64,000 bases of DNA, from positions 1 through 64,000 of the forward strand of contig NZ_BBXE01000023.1 of assembly GCF_001570565.1 (NCBI RefSeq), in the 5' to 3' direction. Source of the stretch: Herbidospora yilanensis (GTDB taxonomy: Bacteria; Actinomycetota; Actinomycetes; Streptosporangiales; Streptosporangiaceae). This document shows, in pieces, positions 43,439 to 51,888 of this stretch. The notes under the pieces were generated by a model. It was given only the letters and a program-made list of their open reading frames with translations, was not told the DNA's origin and did not search any database. The stretch's first letter is position 1. Every line of letters begins with the position of its first letter. The position numbers and the translations under genes were made by a program.

Positions 43439-43882
43439 ATGATCAAGTACCTTGTGTCGCTGGCGATGTTCGGTTCGGCCTTTCTCGCTTCGCCCGCGCA
43501 CGCCCAGACCGGTGCCTGTGGAGTGGAGGCCGACACCCGTAAAGGTGTGTCGAGCGTGCTCTGGCGGTTGTGCCTGGAGGACGGCGACTGGCCGCACGGC
43601 GCCCTCACCTCGCACTGCCGGACCGCCGTTCCTTTCTGGACGCTGACCCCCTGCTCGGTCAGGGGACGGTTCGAGATCCGCAGGGACGGCGACCTCGTCG
43701 CGTCGGGGCCCTTCGACGCGCGCAGCGACCTGAACGGCCACACCTCCCTGGACCAGATCTTCACCTTCCGCTGCGAGGGCCCCGGCGTCTACACCTACGC
43801 GGTCACCGAGGCCACGTACACCTTCCCGACGCTTGCCGCCGTGGCGCTCCCCGGCGGCTTCGTCGCCCGGACCGCCTGCTGA
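43439..43882 (+). CDS. Small secreted cysteine-containing hypothetical protein
   Basis: 147 residues; Sec signal MIKYLVSLAMFGSAFLASPA with cleavage near AHAQ. The mature part has six to seven cysteines (GACG, RLCL, SHCR, TPCS, FRCE, ACterm), implying a disulfide-stabilised extracellular domain, with RFEIRRDGDLVASGPF and FTFRCEGPGVYTYAVTEAT suggesting beta-sandwich strands. No family recognised. Confidence 0.65.
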   Translation: MIKYLVSLAMFGSAFLASPAHAQTGACGVEADTRKGVSSVLWRLCLEDGDWPHGALTSHCRTAVPFWTLTPCSVRGRFEIRRDGDLVASGPFDARSDLNGHTSLDQIFTFRCEGPGVYTYAVTEATYTFPTLAAVALPGGFVARTAC

Positions 43883-43922
43883 CGGAGAAGGTGCGGGGCC
43901 GGGCGGCCGGCCCCGTGTCGGT

Positions 43923-45125
43923 TCAGAGGGAGACCGGCAGGTCCTTGATGCCGTTGATGAAGTAGGAGCGCAGGCGGCGGGCCTCGCCGGCCTGCTGGAT
44001 CTTCGGGACGCGCTCCGACAGGACTTCGAACAGCACTCGGAGTTCCATCTTGGCCAGGTGGTTGCCGAGGCAGAAGTGGGCGCCGCCGCCGCCGAAGCCG
44101 AGCTGGGGGTTGGGGTCTCTGGTCACGTCGAAGACCTCCGGGTCGGCGAAGACCTCCTCGTCGCGGTTGGCGCCCGCGTAGAAGATGACGACCTTGTCGC
44201 CCTCCTTGATCTGCTGGCCGCGCACTTCCATGTCCTGGGTGGCCGTGCGCCGGAACAGGTTGACGGGCGAGACCCACCGCACGATCTCGTCGGCGGCCGT
44301 CTTCGCCACCGACTGGTCGGCGACGAGTTTGGCCCACTCGTCGGGGTTCTCGAAGAGGGCCAGCATGCCGCCCGAGGCGGCGTTGCGGGTGGTCTCGTTG
44401 CCGGCGACCACGAGGAGCAGGACGAACAGGTCGAACTCCTCCACGCTCAGCTCCTCGCCGTCGTCGCCGGGCTGGAGCAACTTGGTCACCAGGTCGTCGC
44501 GGGGGTCGTCGCGGCGGGCCTCGGCGAGCCGGTTGGCGTACGCGTAGACCTCCATCGGCGCCATCTGGCCCTCTTCGGGGCTGGCCGAGTAGTCGGGGTC
44601 GTCCATGCCGATCATGCGGTTGGACCACTCGAACAACTTGGCCCGGTCTTCCACCGGCGCGCCGAGGAGCTCGCAGATGACGTACAGCGGCAGGGGAGCG
44701 GCGATGTCGCGGACGAAGTCGACGCTCGGCTTCGCCTGGGCCTCGTCGATGAGCTCGTGGCAGATGTCGCGGATGTGGTCTTCCAGCTTGGAGATGGCGC
44801 GCGGGGTGAAGCCCCGGTTGACGAGCGAGCGGCGGCGGGTGTGCTCCGGCGGGTCCTGGTTCAGCATCATCAGCCGCTGGAGTTCGAGCTCCGCCTCGCC
44901 CGGCTCGGGGAAGAGCGACAACCGCCGGTGGGACGAGAACAGGTCGCTGCGCCGTGACACGTGCACCACGTCGGCGTGCTTGGTCAGCGCCCAGAAGGGC
45001 GGCCAGCCCTCCATCTGACCACCCTGGTGCCGGAACACCGGGGCGTTGGCCCGCAACCAGGCGAATTGGTCGTGGGGGGCGCCGGAGGCCGCGTACCGAT
45101 CCATGTCGACGAGGTCGATGTGCAT
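43923..45125 (-). CDS. Cytochrome P450
   Basis: 400 residues. I-helix AGNETTRNAASGG (about 240), K-helix ExxR in ADEIVRW with the Arg later, and the haem-binding loop FGGGGAHFCLGNHLAKMELR with the Cys ligand near residue 343. The pattern resembles CYP124/125/142-type fatty-acid or sterol hydroxylases. A KstR-like operator (45174-45189) lies 49 bases before the start. Electrons probably come from a 3Fe-4S ferredoxin such as 37691-37888. The stop is followed by the convergent secreted-protein gene. Confidence 0.93.
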   Translation of the reverse strand: MHIDLVDMDRYAASGAPHDQFAWLRANAPVFRHQGGQMEGWPPFWALTKHADVVHVSRRSDLFSSHRRLSLFPEPGEAELELQRLMMLNQDPPEHTRRRSLVNRGFTPRAISKLEDHIRDICHELIDEAQAKPSVDFVRDIAAPLPLYVICELLGAPVEDRAKLFEWSNRMIGMDDPDYSASPEEGQMAPMEVYAYANRLAEARRDDPRDDLVTKLLQPGDDGEELSVEEFDLFVLLLVVAGNETTRNAASGGMLALFENPDEWAKLVADQSVAKTAADEIVRWVSPVNLFRRTATQDMEVRGQQIKEGDKVVIFYAGANRDEEVFADPEVFDVTRDPNPQLGFGGGGAHFCLGNHLAKMELRVLFEVLSERVPKIQQAGEARRLRSYFINGIKDLPVSL

Positions 45126-45173
45126 CTGATCACCCGATCATCGTTGCGCTGGGAATCCGCCTCAAGACGAGGC

Positions 45174-45189
45174 CTGGAACGTGTTCCAG
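45174..45189. promoter_or_regulatory. KstR-like operator C
   Basis: CTGGAACGTGTTCCAG: arms CTGGAAC/GTTCCAG around GT, fitting TNNAACNNGTTNNA, 49 bases upstream of the P450 ATG at 45125. Confidence 0.65.
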
Positions 45190-45216
45190 CCAAGCACGTT
45201 TCGAGGCCGAACAGGT

Positions 45217-45225
45217 CATCCGATG
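45217..45225. promoter_or_regulatory. Fucose-operon operator, copy 1
   Basis: CATCCGATG palindrome, 72 bases before the FAH-family start; a -35-like TTGACA follows at 45233-45238. The same CATC-N-GATG core recurs at 45274-45284. Confidence 0.45.
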
Positions 45226-45273
45226 TCTGAGCTTGACAGGGAGGCGGGCATGGCATCAGGCTTCCTCATGCAA

Positions 45274-45284
45274 ACATCGGATGT
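45274..45284. promoter_or_regulatory. Fucose-operon operator, copy 2
   Basis: ACATCGGATGT, 13 bases before the GTG start at 45297 and overlapping the expected start of transcription. The short spaced palindrome is of the kind bound by GntR/FadR-type regulators; no such regulator gene is in the window. Confidence 0.5.
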
Positions 45285-45296
45285 ATAGGGGGAGTC

Positions 45297-46151
45297 GTGA
45301 GGCTGCTTCGAGTAGGTGGAAAAGGCGCGGAACGCCCGGCCGTGCTCACAGACGACGAGCGGCTGCTCGACCTGGGCGAATTCCTCAACGGAGCCGATTT
45401 CACCCCGGACTTCTTCGCCTCCGGCGGCCTCGACCGGGTCCGTGCGGCAGTCGCCGGCCACCCCCTTCCGGAGCTCGACCAGGACGGTCTGCGCATCGGT
45501 CCGCCCATCGCGCGGCCCGGAAAGATCGTATGCATTGGACTGAACTACCGCGACCACGCGGAGGAGTCCGGCGCCGCCGCTCCGACCGAGCCGGTGGTCT
45601 TCATGAAGGCTCCCAACACAGTCGTCGGACCTTTCGACGAGGTCCTTGTTCCGCGTGCCAGCGTCAAGACCGACTGGGAAGTCGAACTGGCCATCGTGAT
45701 CGGTTCGACCTGCCGATACCTCGGCTCGCACGAGGAGGCGCTCGCGGCCGTCGCCGGCTACACCGTCTCCAACGACGTCTCCGAGCGCGAGTTCCAGCTT
45801 GAGCGCGGCGGTCAGTGGGACAAGGGCAAGTCCTGCGAGACCTTCCAGCCGCTCGGCCCGTGGCTCGTCACGGCCGACGAGGTCGCCGACCCCCAGGCGC
45901 TCGGGCTGCGCCTCTGGGTCAACGGCGACCTGAAGCAGGACGGCGACACCAAGAACATGATCTTCGGCGTGGCCGAGATCGTGCGTTACCTCAGCCAGTT
46001 CATGGTCCTCGAACCCGGGGACGTGATCAACACCGGCACACCCGCCGGGGTCGCCCTGAGCGGCCTGCATCCCTACCTGAAGGAAGGCGACGTCATGGAG
46101 CTCGAGATCGACGGTCTCGGCCGGCAGCGGCAGACGGTGGGTCAGGCGTGA
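45297..46151 (+). CDS. FAH-family hydrolase, predicted 2,4-diketo-3-deoxy-L-fuconate hydrolase
   Basis: 284 residues from GTG 45297. FAH-fold signature: [42 protein letters not shown] (Glu/Asp metal ligands) and [14 protein letters not shown] near the C-terminus. First gene of a tight five-gene operon (overlaps or gaps of 2-4 bases) whose other members complete the non-phosphorylating L-fucose pathway; in it this enzyme cleaves the diketo acid to pyruvate and L-lactate. The pathway role is from context, the fold is directly seen. Confidence 0.88.
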   Translation: MRLLRVGGKGAERPAVLTDDERLLDLGEFLNGADFTPDFFASGGLDRVRAAVAGHPLPELDQDGLRIGPPIARPGKIVCIGLNYRDHAEESGAAAPTEPVVFMKAPNTVVGPFDEVLVPRASVKTDWEVELAIVIGSTCRYLGSHEEALAAVAGYTVSNDVSEREFQLERGGQWDKGKSCETFQPLGPWLVTADEVADPQALGLRLWVNGDLKQDGDTKNMIFGVAEIVRYLSQFMVLEPGDVINTGTPAGVALSGLHPYLKEGDVMELEIDGLGRQRQTVGQA

Positions 46152-47461
46152 CCTCCGCAGCGTCGATCCACCCGTCGATCCACCCGCCCATCCAGTCGTT
46201 CCAGACCTTCGACATCCGGTTCCCGACGTCCCTGGAGCTCGACGGCTCCGACGCGATGAACCCCGACCCCGACTACTCGGCCGCCTACGTCGTGTTGTCC
46301 GACGGGGAGTGCGAGGGCCACGGCTTCGCGTTCACCATCGGCCGGGGCAACGACATCCAGACCGCCGCCATCCGCGCGCTGGAGCCCTATGTGCTCGGCC
46401 GCGACGTCGGCGACCTCGGCGCCCTCTACAAGGAGATGGTGTACGACAGCCAGCTCCGCTGGCTGGGCCCCGAGAAGGGCGTCATGCACATGGCGATCAG
46501 CGCGGTCGTCAACGCCCTGTGGGACCTGAAGGCCAAGCGCGAGGGCAAGCCCCTGTGGCGGCTGCTCGCCGAGATGTCGCCCGAGGAACTCGTCGGCCTG
46601 GTCGACTTCCGCTACATCGGCGACGAGCTCACCCCCGAGGAGGCGCTGGAGATCCTGCGCCGCGCCGAGCCCGGCCGCGCCGAGCGGATCGAGAAGCTGC
46701 TGGAGACCGGCTACCCGGCGTACACGACCTCGCCGGGCTGGCTCGGCTACGACGACGAGAAGCTGCGCCGCCTCTGCAAGGAGGCGCTCGACGACGGCTT
46801 CAGGCAGATCAAGCTGAAGGTCGGCGCCGACCTCGACGACGACGTGCGCCGCATGCGCATCGCCCGCGAGGTCTGCGGCGAGGGCTTCCCGATCGCCATC
46901 GACGCCAACCAGCGCTGGGACGTCGGCGCGGCGATCCACTGGGTCAAGGAGCTCAGCCCCTACTCGCCCCACTGGGTCGAGGAGCCGACCAGCCCCGACG
47001 ACGTGCTCGGCCACGCCACCATCGCGCGCGCCATCGCGCCGATCCCCGTGGCCACCGGCGAGCACGTCCAGAACCGGGTCATCTTCAAGCAGTTGCTGCA
47101 GACGCGCGCGATCTCCTACCTTCAGCTCGACGCCGCGCGAGTGGCGGGTGTCAACGAGAACATCGCGATCCTGCTGCTGGCCGCCAAGTTCGGCGTGCCG
47201 GTCTGCCCGCACGCCGGCGGCGTCGGCCTGTGCGAGCTGGTGCAGCACCTGTCGATGTTCGACTATGTGTCGGTGACCGGAACCATGGAGAACCGCGTCA
47301 TCGAGTACGTCGACCATCTGCACGAACACTTCACCGACCCGGTCGTCGTCGAGAACGGCGTCTACCGGGCACCGGTCGCACCGGGGTTCAGCGCCGAGAT
47401 GCGACCCGAGTCGATCGCGGCCCACGTGTTCCCCGACGGGCCGGTCTGGAGAGAGTCATGA
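46148..47461 (+). CDS. L-fuconate dehydratase-like enolase-superfamily enzyme
   Basis: 437 residues from GTG 46148 (GTGA overlap). Mandelate-racemase/enolase fold: the catalytic pair IKLKVGAD (Lys-x-Lys), metal ligands [20 protein letters not shown] and VATGEHVQN, and the base His in [10 protein letters not shown]-terminal capping domain [26 protein letters not shown] matches fuconate dehydratases. It removes water from L-fuconate to 2-keto-3-deoxy-L-fuconate. Confidence 0.93.
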   Translation: MTSAASIHPSIHPPIQSFQTFDIRFPTSLELDGSDAMNPDPDYSAAYVVLSDGECEGHGFAFTIGRGNDIQTAAIRALEPYVLGRDVGDLGALYKEMVYDSQLRWLGPEKGVMHMAISAVVNALWDLKAKREGKPLWRLLAEMSPEELVGLVDFRYIGDELTPEEALEILRRAEPGRAERIEKLLETGYPAYTTSPGWLGYDDEKLRRLCKEALDDGFRQIKLKVGADLDDDVRRMRIAREVCGEGFPIAIDANQRWDVGAAIHWVKELSPYSPHWVEEPTSPDDVLGHATIARAIAPIPVATGEHVQNRVIFKQLLQTRAISYLQLDAARVAGVNENIAILLLAAKFGVPVCPHAGGVGLCELVQHLSMFDYVSVTGTMENRVIEYVDHLHEHFTDPVVVENGVYRAPVAPGFSAEMRPESIAAHVFPDGPVWRES

Positions 47462-48204
47462 CCGAGTTCGAGGGCCTCAAGGCCCTGGTCACCGGTGGGG
47501 GCCAGGGCATCGGCCTGGCCATCGCCACGTTGCTGACCGAGCGCGGCGCCCGCGTCGCCTGCCTCGACCTCAACCCGCCCGGTGACCCCTTCGTCGGCGT
47601 CAAGGCCGACGTGTCCGACGACTCGTCGGTCCGCGCGGCCGTCGCGTCCGCCGCCGAGCAACTCGGCGGCCTCGACATCGTCGTCAACAACGCCGGGATC
47701 GGCGCGGCCGGCACGGTCGCCGACAACGACGACGCCGAATGGTTGCGGGTGTACGACGTCAACGTCGTCGGCATGGTCCGGGTCACCCGGGCCGCCCTGC
47801 CGCACCTGCGCGAGTCGGCCCACGCCGCGATCGTCAACACCTGCTCGATCGCGGCCACGGCCGGGCTGCCCCAGCGGGCGCTCTACAGCGCGACGAAGGG
47901 CGCCGTCTACTCGCTGACGCTGGCGATGGCGGCTGACCACGTACAGGACGGAATCCGGGTCAACTGCGTCAACCCGGGCACCGCCGACACCCCGTGGGTC
48001 GGCCGGCTGCTCGACGCCGCCGCCGACCCGGCCGCCGAGCGGGCCGCCCTGAACGCCCGTCAGCCGATGGGCCGCCTGGTCTCCGCCGAGGAGGTCGCCC
48101 ACGCGGTGGCCTACCTGGCCGGCCCGTTCGCGTCGGCCACCACCGGCACCTCGCTGGCGGTCGACGGCGGCATGCAGGGCCTGCGCCTGCGGCCGAGGAG
48201 CTGA
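47458..48204 (+). CDS. SDR, predicted 2-keto-3-deoxy-L-fuconate dehydrogenase
   Basis: 248 residues; ATG 47458 overlaps the dehydratase stop (ATGA). [21 protein letters not shown], catalytic Ser in NTCSIAAT and [11 protein letters not shown] (Tyr-x3-Lys). Classical SDR; operon position points to oxidation of 2-keto-3-deoxy-L-fuconate to the 2,4-diketo acid. L-fucose dehydrogenase is an alternative role. Confidence 0.9.
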   Translation: MTEFEGLKALVTGGGQGIGLAIATLLTERGARVACLDLNPPGDPFVGVKADVSDDSSVRAAVASAAEQLGGLDIVVNNAGIGAAGTVADNDDAEWLRVYDVNVVGMVRVTRAALPHLRESAHAAIVNTCSIAATAGLPQRALYSATKGAVYSLTLAMAADHVQDGIRVNCVNPGTADTPWVGRLLDAAADPAAERAALNARQPMGRLVSAEEVAHAVAYLAGPFASATTGTSLAVDGGMQGLRLRPRS

Positions 48205-48207
48205 GGC

Positions 48208-49464
48208 GTGCAGCGCATCGCCCTGCGCACCCGGCTCAAGCCCGGCAGCGAGGCCGCCTACGACACCGAGCACGCGCGGCTGCTGCCGGGCCTCGACCGG
48301 GCGATGCGCGAAGCGGGCGCCCGGGTGTGGCGGATCTGGCGCGACGGCCTCGACCTGTTCCACTACGTCGAGGTCGTCGACTACGCCGACTTCCAGGCGC
48401 GACTGGCCGGCAACCCGATCAACCAAGCCTGGCAGAAACAGATGAACCGCCACCTTGACGGCGATTTCGACCCCTCCGCCGGGCCTCTCCGCAAGGTGTG
48501 GGAGATGTCGGGGGCTGTACGTCCGAGGGCTCCGTTCTCTACGGTTTTCGGCGTGACGACGACCTACGGCTTAGGTGCCGCCCCGATAGGCAACCTCTTC
48601 ACCGCGCTCACCGACGACGAGGCGTCGGCGACGGTCGAGGCCGCGTGGGACGCGGGGATCCGCTACTTCGACACCGCGCCCCACTACGGGCTCGGCCTGT
48701 CGGAGCGCCGGCTCGGCCGGGTGCTGGCCGCCAAGCCCCGCGGCGAGTTCGTGCTCTCCACGAAGGTGGGCCGGCTGCTCGTGCCTGCCGACGGCGTCGG
48801 CAAGGACGACCAGGGCTTCGACGTGCCGAGGAGCCACACGCGGGCCTGGGACTTCTCCCGCGACGGCGTGTTGCGCTCGCTGGAGGAGTCGCTCGAACGG
48901 CTCGGCCTCGACTCCGTCGACGTCGCCCTCATCCACGACCCCGACCATCACTGGGCGCAGGCCGTCGGCGAGGCGTTCCCCGCCCTGGCCGAACTCCGCG
49001 ACCAGGGCGTCGTCAAGGCCGTCGGCGTCGGCATGAACCAGTGGCCGATGCTGGCCGACTTCGTGCGCGAGACCGACATCGACACCGTCCTGCTGGCCGG
49101 CCGCTACACGCTGCTCGACCAGTCGGCCGGGGCCGAACTGCTCCCGCTGTGCGTCCGGCGCGGCGTGTCGGTGATCGCCGGAGGCGTCTTCAACAGCGGC
49201 CTGCTGGCCCGCCACGACCTCGCCGGGGGCACGTTCAACTACGCGCCCGCCCCCGACGACGTCCTCGCCCGCGCCCGGGAGATCGCCGCCCTGTGCGAGA
49301 AGCACGGCGTGACCCTGCCGCAGGCCGCCATGGCGTTCCCGCTGCGTCACCCGGCGGTGACGACGGTCGTCATGGGCATGAGATCCGTGCAGGAGGTTCG
49401 GGGGAACATGGAACTGGCCGCCCGGCCCGTTCCCGAGGCTCTGTGGGAGGAGCTGGGGTTCTGA
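48208..49464 (+). CDS. Fusion of sugar mutarotase (RhaM-like) and aldo/keto-reductase L-fucose dehydrogenase
   Basis: 418 residues, one uninterrupted reading frame. Residues 1-100 are a complete RhaM-type mutarotase (RIALRTRLKPGSEAAYDTEH, MREAGARVWRIWRDG, WQKQMNRHLDG, RKVWEM). Residues 120-418 are a D-threo-aldose-1-dehydrogenase/L-fucose-dehydrogenase AKR with GLGAAPIGNLFTALTDDEA and catalytic Asp155, Tyr160, Lys186 and His243 (YFDTAPHYG, LSTKVG, LIHDPD). A 20-residue linker joins them. An internal start (GTG near residue 116, or ATG near 100) cannot be excluded but has no good ribosome-binding site. The fusion would feed the right anomer straight into oxidation to L-fuconolactone. Confidence 0.85.
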   Translation: MQRIALRTRLKPGSEAAYDTEHARLLPGLDRAMREAGARVWRIWRDGLDLFHYVEVVDYADFQARLAGNPINQAWQKQMNRHLDGDFDPSAGPLRKVWEMSGAVRPRAPFSTVFGVTTTYGLGAAPIGNLFTALTDDEASATVEAAWDAGIRYFDTAPHYGLGLSERRLGRVLAAKPRGEFVLSTKVGRLLVPADGVGKDDQGFDVPRSHTRAWDFSRDGVLRSLEESLERLGLDSVDVALIHDPDHHWAQAVGEAFPALAELRDQGVVKAVGVGMNQWPMLADFVRETDIDTVLLAGRYTLLDQSAGAELLPLCVRRGVSVIAGGVFNSGLLARHDLAGGTFNYAPAPDDVLARAREIAALCEKHGVTLPQAAMAFPLRHPAVTTVVMGMRSVQEVRGNMELAARPVPEALWEELGF

Positions 49465-49466
49465 CC

Positions 49467-50303
49467 ATGATCGACGCGCATCACCACCTCTGGGACCCGT
49501 CCCGCCGCGACTACCCGTGGATGTCCGGCGCGGCGCTCACGCCGATCAGGCGCCCCTACGGCCTGCCGGAGCTGCGGGCCGCCACCAGCGCCACCGGCAC
49601 CGTGCTCGTGCAGACCGTCTCCTCGGTCGAGGAGACCCGCGAGTTCCTGCGGACGGCGCTGGAGTCCGACGGCCTGATCAAGGGCGTCGTCGGCTGGGTC
49701 GACCTGACCGCCCCCGACGTCGCCGACGTCCTCGCCGAACTGCGGGAGGGCCCCGGAGGCGACCTGCTGGTCGGCGTCCGCCACCAGGTGCAGGACGAGC
49801 CCGACGACGATTGGCTCACCCGCCCCGACGTCGTGCGCGGCCTGCACGCCGTCGCCTCGGCCGGGCTCGCCTACGACCTGCTGGTGCTCGTCCACCAGTT
49901 GAAGGCGGCCCGCCAGGTCGTGGCCGACCTGCCCGACGCCCGGTTCGTGCTCGACCACGCCGCCAAGCCGCCCGTGGCCAGCGGGCTGATGGAGCCGTGG
50001 GCGACCGGGATCGAGGGCCTGGCCGACTTCGACAACGTGACGTGCAAGATCTCCGGCCTGGTGACGGAGGCGAGCTGGACCGACTGGACCCCCGGTCAGC
50101 TCCAGCCCTATGTGGAGCACGTCCTTGAATATTTCGGCGCGGAAAGGGTCATGTTCGGCTCAGACTGGCCCGTCTGCCTCCTTGCCGCGACGTATGGCGA
50201 GGTAGTGGAGACAACTAAGGATTTCACCAGTGGGCTGAGCGGAGACGAACAGTCGTACATATACGAATCGACGGCGCAGAAGGTTTATCGCCTGACGCCA
50301 TAA
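49467..50303 (+). CDS. Amidohydrolase, predicted L-fuconolactonase
   Basis: 278 residues from ATG 49467, two bases after the fusion gene. COG3618-type metal hydrolase: MIDAHHHLWDPSRRDYPWM, FVLDHAAKPPV and the C-terminal RVMFGSDWPVC. Enzymes of this family in fucose operons open L-fuconolactone to L-fuconate, which completes the pathway together with the four genes upstream. Confidence 0.9.
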   Translation: MIDAHHHLWDPSRRDYPWMSGAALTPIRRPYGLPELRAATSATGTVLVQTVSSVEETREFLRTALESDGLIKGVVGWVDLTAPDVADVLAELREGPGGDLLVGVRHQVQDEPDDDWLTRPDVVRGLHAVASAGLAYDLLVLVHQLKAARQVVADLPDARFVLDHAAKPPVASGLMEPWATGIEGLADFDNVTCKISGLVTEASWTDWTPGQLQPYVEHVLEYFGAERVMFGSDWPVCLLAATYGEVVETTKDFTSGLSGDEQSYIYESTAQKVYRLTP

Positions 50304-50337
50304 GCGGTTTTCCACAGAAGAACCGACGGTCGCCGGA

Positions 50338-50362
50338 GCGGGTGGCGAGAGATCGCCCCCGC
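50338..50362 (+). terminator. Hairpin after the fucose operon
   Basis: GCGGG(T)GGCGA-GAGA-TCGCCCCCGC, one bulge, 35 bases past the last stop; a second short hairpin CCCCT/AGGGG with TTT follows at 50362-50378. This is the last chromosomal feature before the putative element edge. Confidence 0.55.
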
Positions 50363-50467
50363 CCCTGGTCAGGGGGTTTATCTGTGCTCTGACCTGCGGA
50401 AATAGCTGGCGGTGTCGGTTCGGGGTGTCTCACTGGTGCTCACTGAGACTCGCCATCGCTGAGTGTT

Positions 50468-50554
50468 CACGGGCCATACACGGGCCAAATGCCGCGCACG
50501 TTTGCCCACTACAGAGGGTGTTATGGCCCATGATCACGGGCCATAACACCCTCT
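50468..50554. repeat. Palindrome and CACGGGCCATA repeats at the element's left edge
   Basis: Perfect 17-base arms AGAGGGTGTTATGGCCC (50513-50529) and GGGCCATAACACCCTCT (50538-50554) flank an 8-base loop. CACGGGCCATA occurs directly at about 50468 and 50535, a variant CACGGGCCAAA at about 50479, and its inverse is in the left arm. The 50304-50664 gap holds this and the terminator, and no gene. Integrase/Xis arm sites, an operator or a transfer origin are all possible. Confidence 0.6.
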
Positions 50555-50664
50555 CTGTACGCGTGGGGTCAGACATCCGATCTCTGGAGGTTGAACTCCT
50601 CCTGGTTCACCGGGCTTGCCGGAGACAGACTGGAGAGCAACCCGACAACGACGGAGGTTGTCTC

Positions 50665-51036
50665 ATGGGCGGGCAATCTGGTGCGGTTCTAGAGGTCCAT
50701 GGCGACTTAGCGGGTTGGTACGCGGTCGTTCACATCACGGGAGAGTTCGGGCAGGTCGGCGATCCTCACGCTCGTCTTCGTCAGGTGATGGCGGATCTAC
50801 CGATGCCGGAGCCGCCATATCTGGTTCTCGACCTGGCGGGTGTGGTGTCGTGGGACGGCTCGGGTCTCGGCGCGATGCTGTCGAGCGTGAAGGACGTGCG
50901 GGAGTCCGGTGGCTGTGTCGCGGTCGCGCGGGCTCCGTCTGATCTGGTAGCACACTGCCGGCGGGTTGGGCTGAACCGCGTGTTCGAATGTCACGCGACG
51001 GTTGAGTCGGCGGTCACGGCACTACGTCCGACGTAA
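50665..51036 (+). CDS. STAS-domain anti-sigma factor antagonist
   Basis: 123 residues from ATG 50665 (GGAGG 8 bases upstream). STAS fold with YLVLDLAGVVSWDGSGLGAMLSSVKDV; the Ser in WDGSGLG corresponds to the phosphorylated Ser of SpoIIAA. C-terminal helix matches the family. In partner switching the unphosphorylated form releases a sigma factor from its anti-sigma kinase. The HATPase protein at 53383 in the same element is a plausible partner. Confidence 0.85.
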   Translation: MGGQSGAVLEVHGDLAGWYAVVHITGEFGQVGDPHARLRQVMADLPMPEPPYLVLDLAGVVSWDGSGLGAMLSSVKDVRESGGCVAVARAPSDLVAHCRRVGLNRVFECHATVESAVTALRPT

Positions 51037-51256
51037 GGGCGGCGCGTCTCTGCGCTTTCGGCTTGTGCCACTCCGGCGCCGCCCCCGCTGGCTGCCCTCT
51101 CCGGGACTATCAGGCGGCGGTCAGTCAAGGACGGCTTCGCGTGCTCCCTTGCCCGGTGACCTTCCTCGCGCGCTGGTTGTCCTACGGGTACAGCCGCCCT
51201 TGACGGAACCCGGCTGACCCGGACAATCGGGCGGCGGGTGCAGAGCCGTCCGATGC

Positions 51257-51877
51257 CTACGGCCCTAGCCGGATATGAGCGAGCTCATGCCAGTTCCACG
51301 CATCTTCCGATCCCTCTTGGAAGACGAGGCTGACGTTTCCTACAGTCACAATGGCCTCTGGAAGGCTTTTCCCCAGAGCCTCGATAATGGGGGCTGCCGG
51401 CATGTCTGCCGCGCTGTATGCGACCGTTACATGAGGAATCCAGGGCTGCGCCAGAACACCACGCTTTCCGGAGGCGGAGAATGTCACCTCTTGAAGAGCT
51501 GTAATGAGGGGTTCAAGCCGGCTCGCAGGATGCGCTTCGATGGCAATTGCTTCAGGGTGATACAGAACTCGCTCGAACGCCAAAGTGATCGGTGTCATCG
51601 ACGCAAAAGCGCTGGTGGCGTTGGACGCCATGACCTGGGTCTGTTCCACGGTGAACTCATCTGCCGGACCACAGAAGAGCAGGGTCAGGTGCACATATTT
51701 ATGCGGCGTCAGATCGAGTCCGGAGATTCCTGAGATACGTCGATGAGCTTCACTGGTGAGCCTGTCGATCTGAGTATTTCCGCTCAGGAGCATGTGCCAA
51801 TACAACTGCCCTTTGCCGGCCGTATAGGTTTTCCGGCGCTCCCAGCGGTTGACCATGTTCTCCGGCATAGGGCTCAT
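51257..51877 (-). CDS. 2H phosphoesterase (2'-5' RNA ligase-like)
   Basis: 206 residues. Two His-x-Thr/Ser motifs of the 2H fold: HLTLLFCG (about 63) and HVTVAYS (about 147). The fold acts on cyclic or 2'-5' phosphodiesters of RNA or nucleotides. It lies 11 bases after the XRE regulator gene, on the same strand, and codon third positions are less GC-rich than the chromosome, a sign of recent transfer. No active partner enzyme is seen; nucleotide-signal degradation is a possible role. Confidence 0.8.
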   Translation of the reverse strand: MSPMPENMVNRWERRKTYTAGKGQLYWHMLLSGNTQIDRLTSEAHRRISGISGLDLTPHKYVHLTLLFCGPADEFTVEQTQVMASNATSAFASMTPITLAFERVLYHPEAIAIEAHPASRLEPLITALQEVTFSASGKRGVLAQPWIPHVTVAYSAADMPAAPIIEALGKSLPEAIVTVGNVSLVFQEGSEDAWNWHELAHIRLGP

Positions 51878-51888
51878 CTTGTTCTCTC

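Noticed and set aside
45815-46147. N-terminal extension of the fuconate dehydratase frame
   Set aside because: Overlaps the FAH gene in another frame; the dehydratase homology begins right after GTG 46148.
50304-50664. tRNA remnant or attL core at the element's left edge
   Set aside because: Looked for a T-arm and acceptor-like sequence; nothing convincing. The core would need comparison with the right end, which is outside the window.
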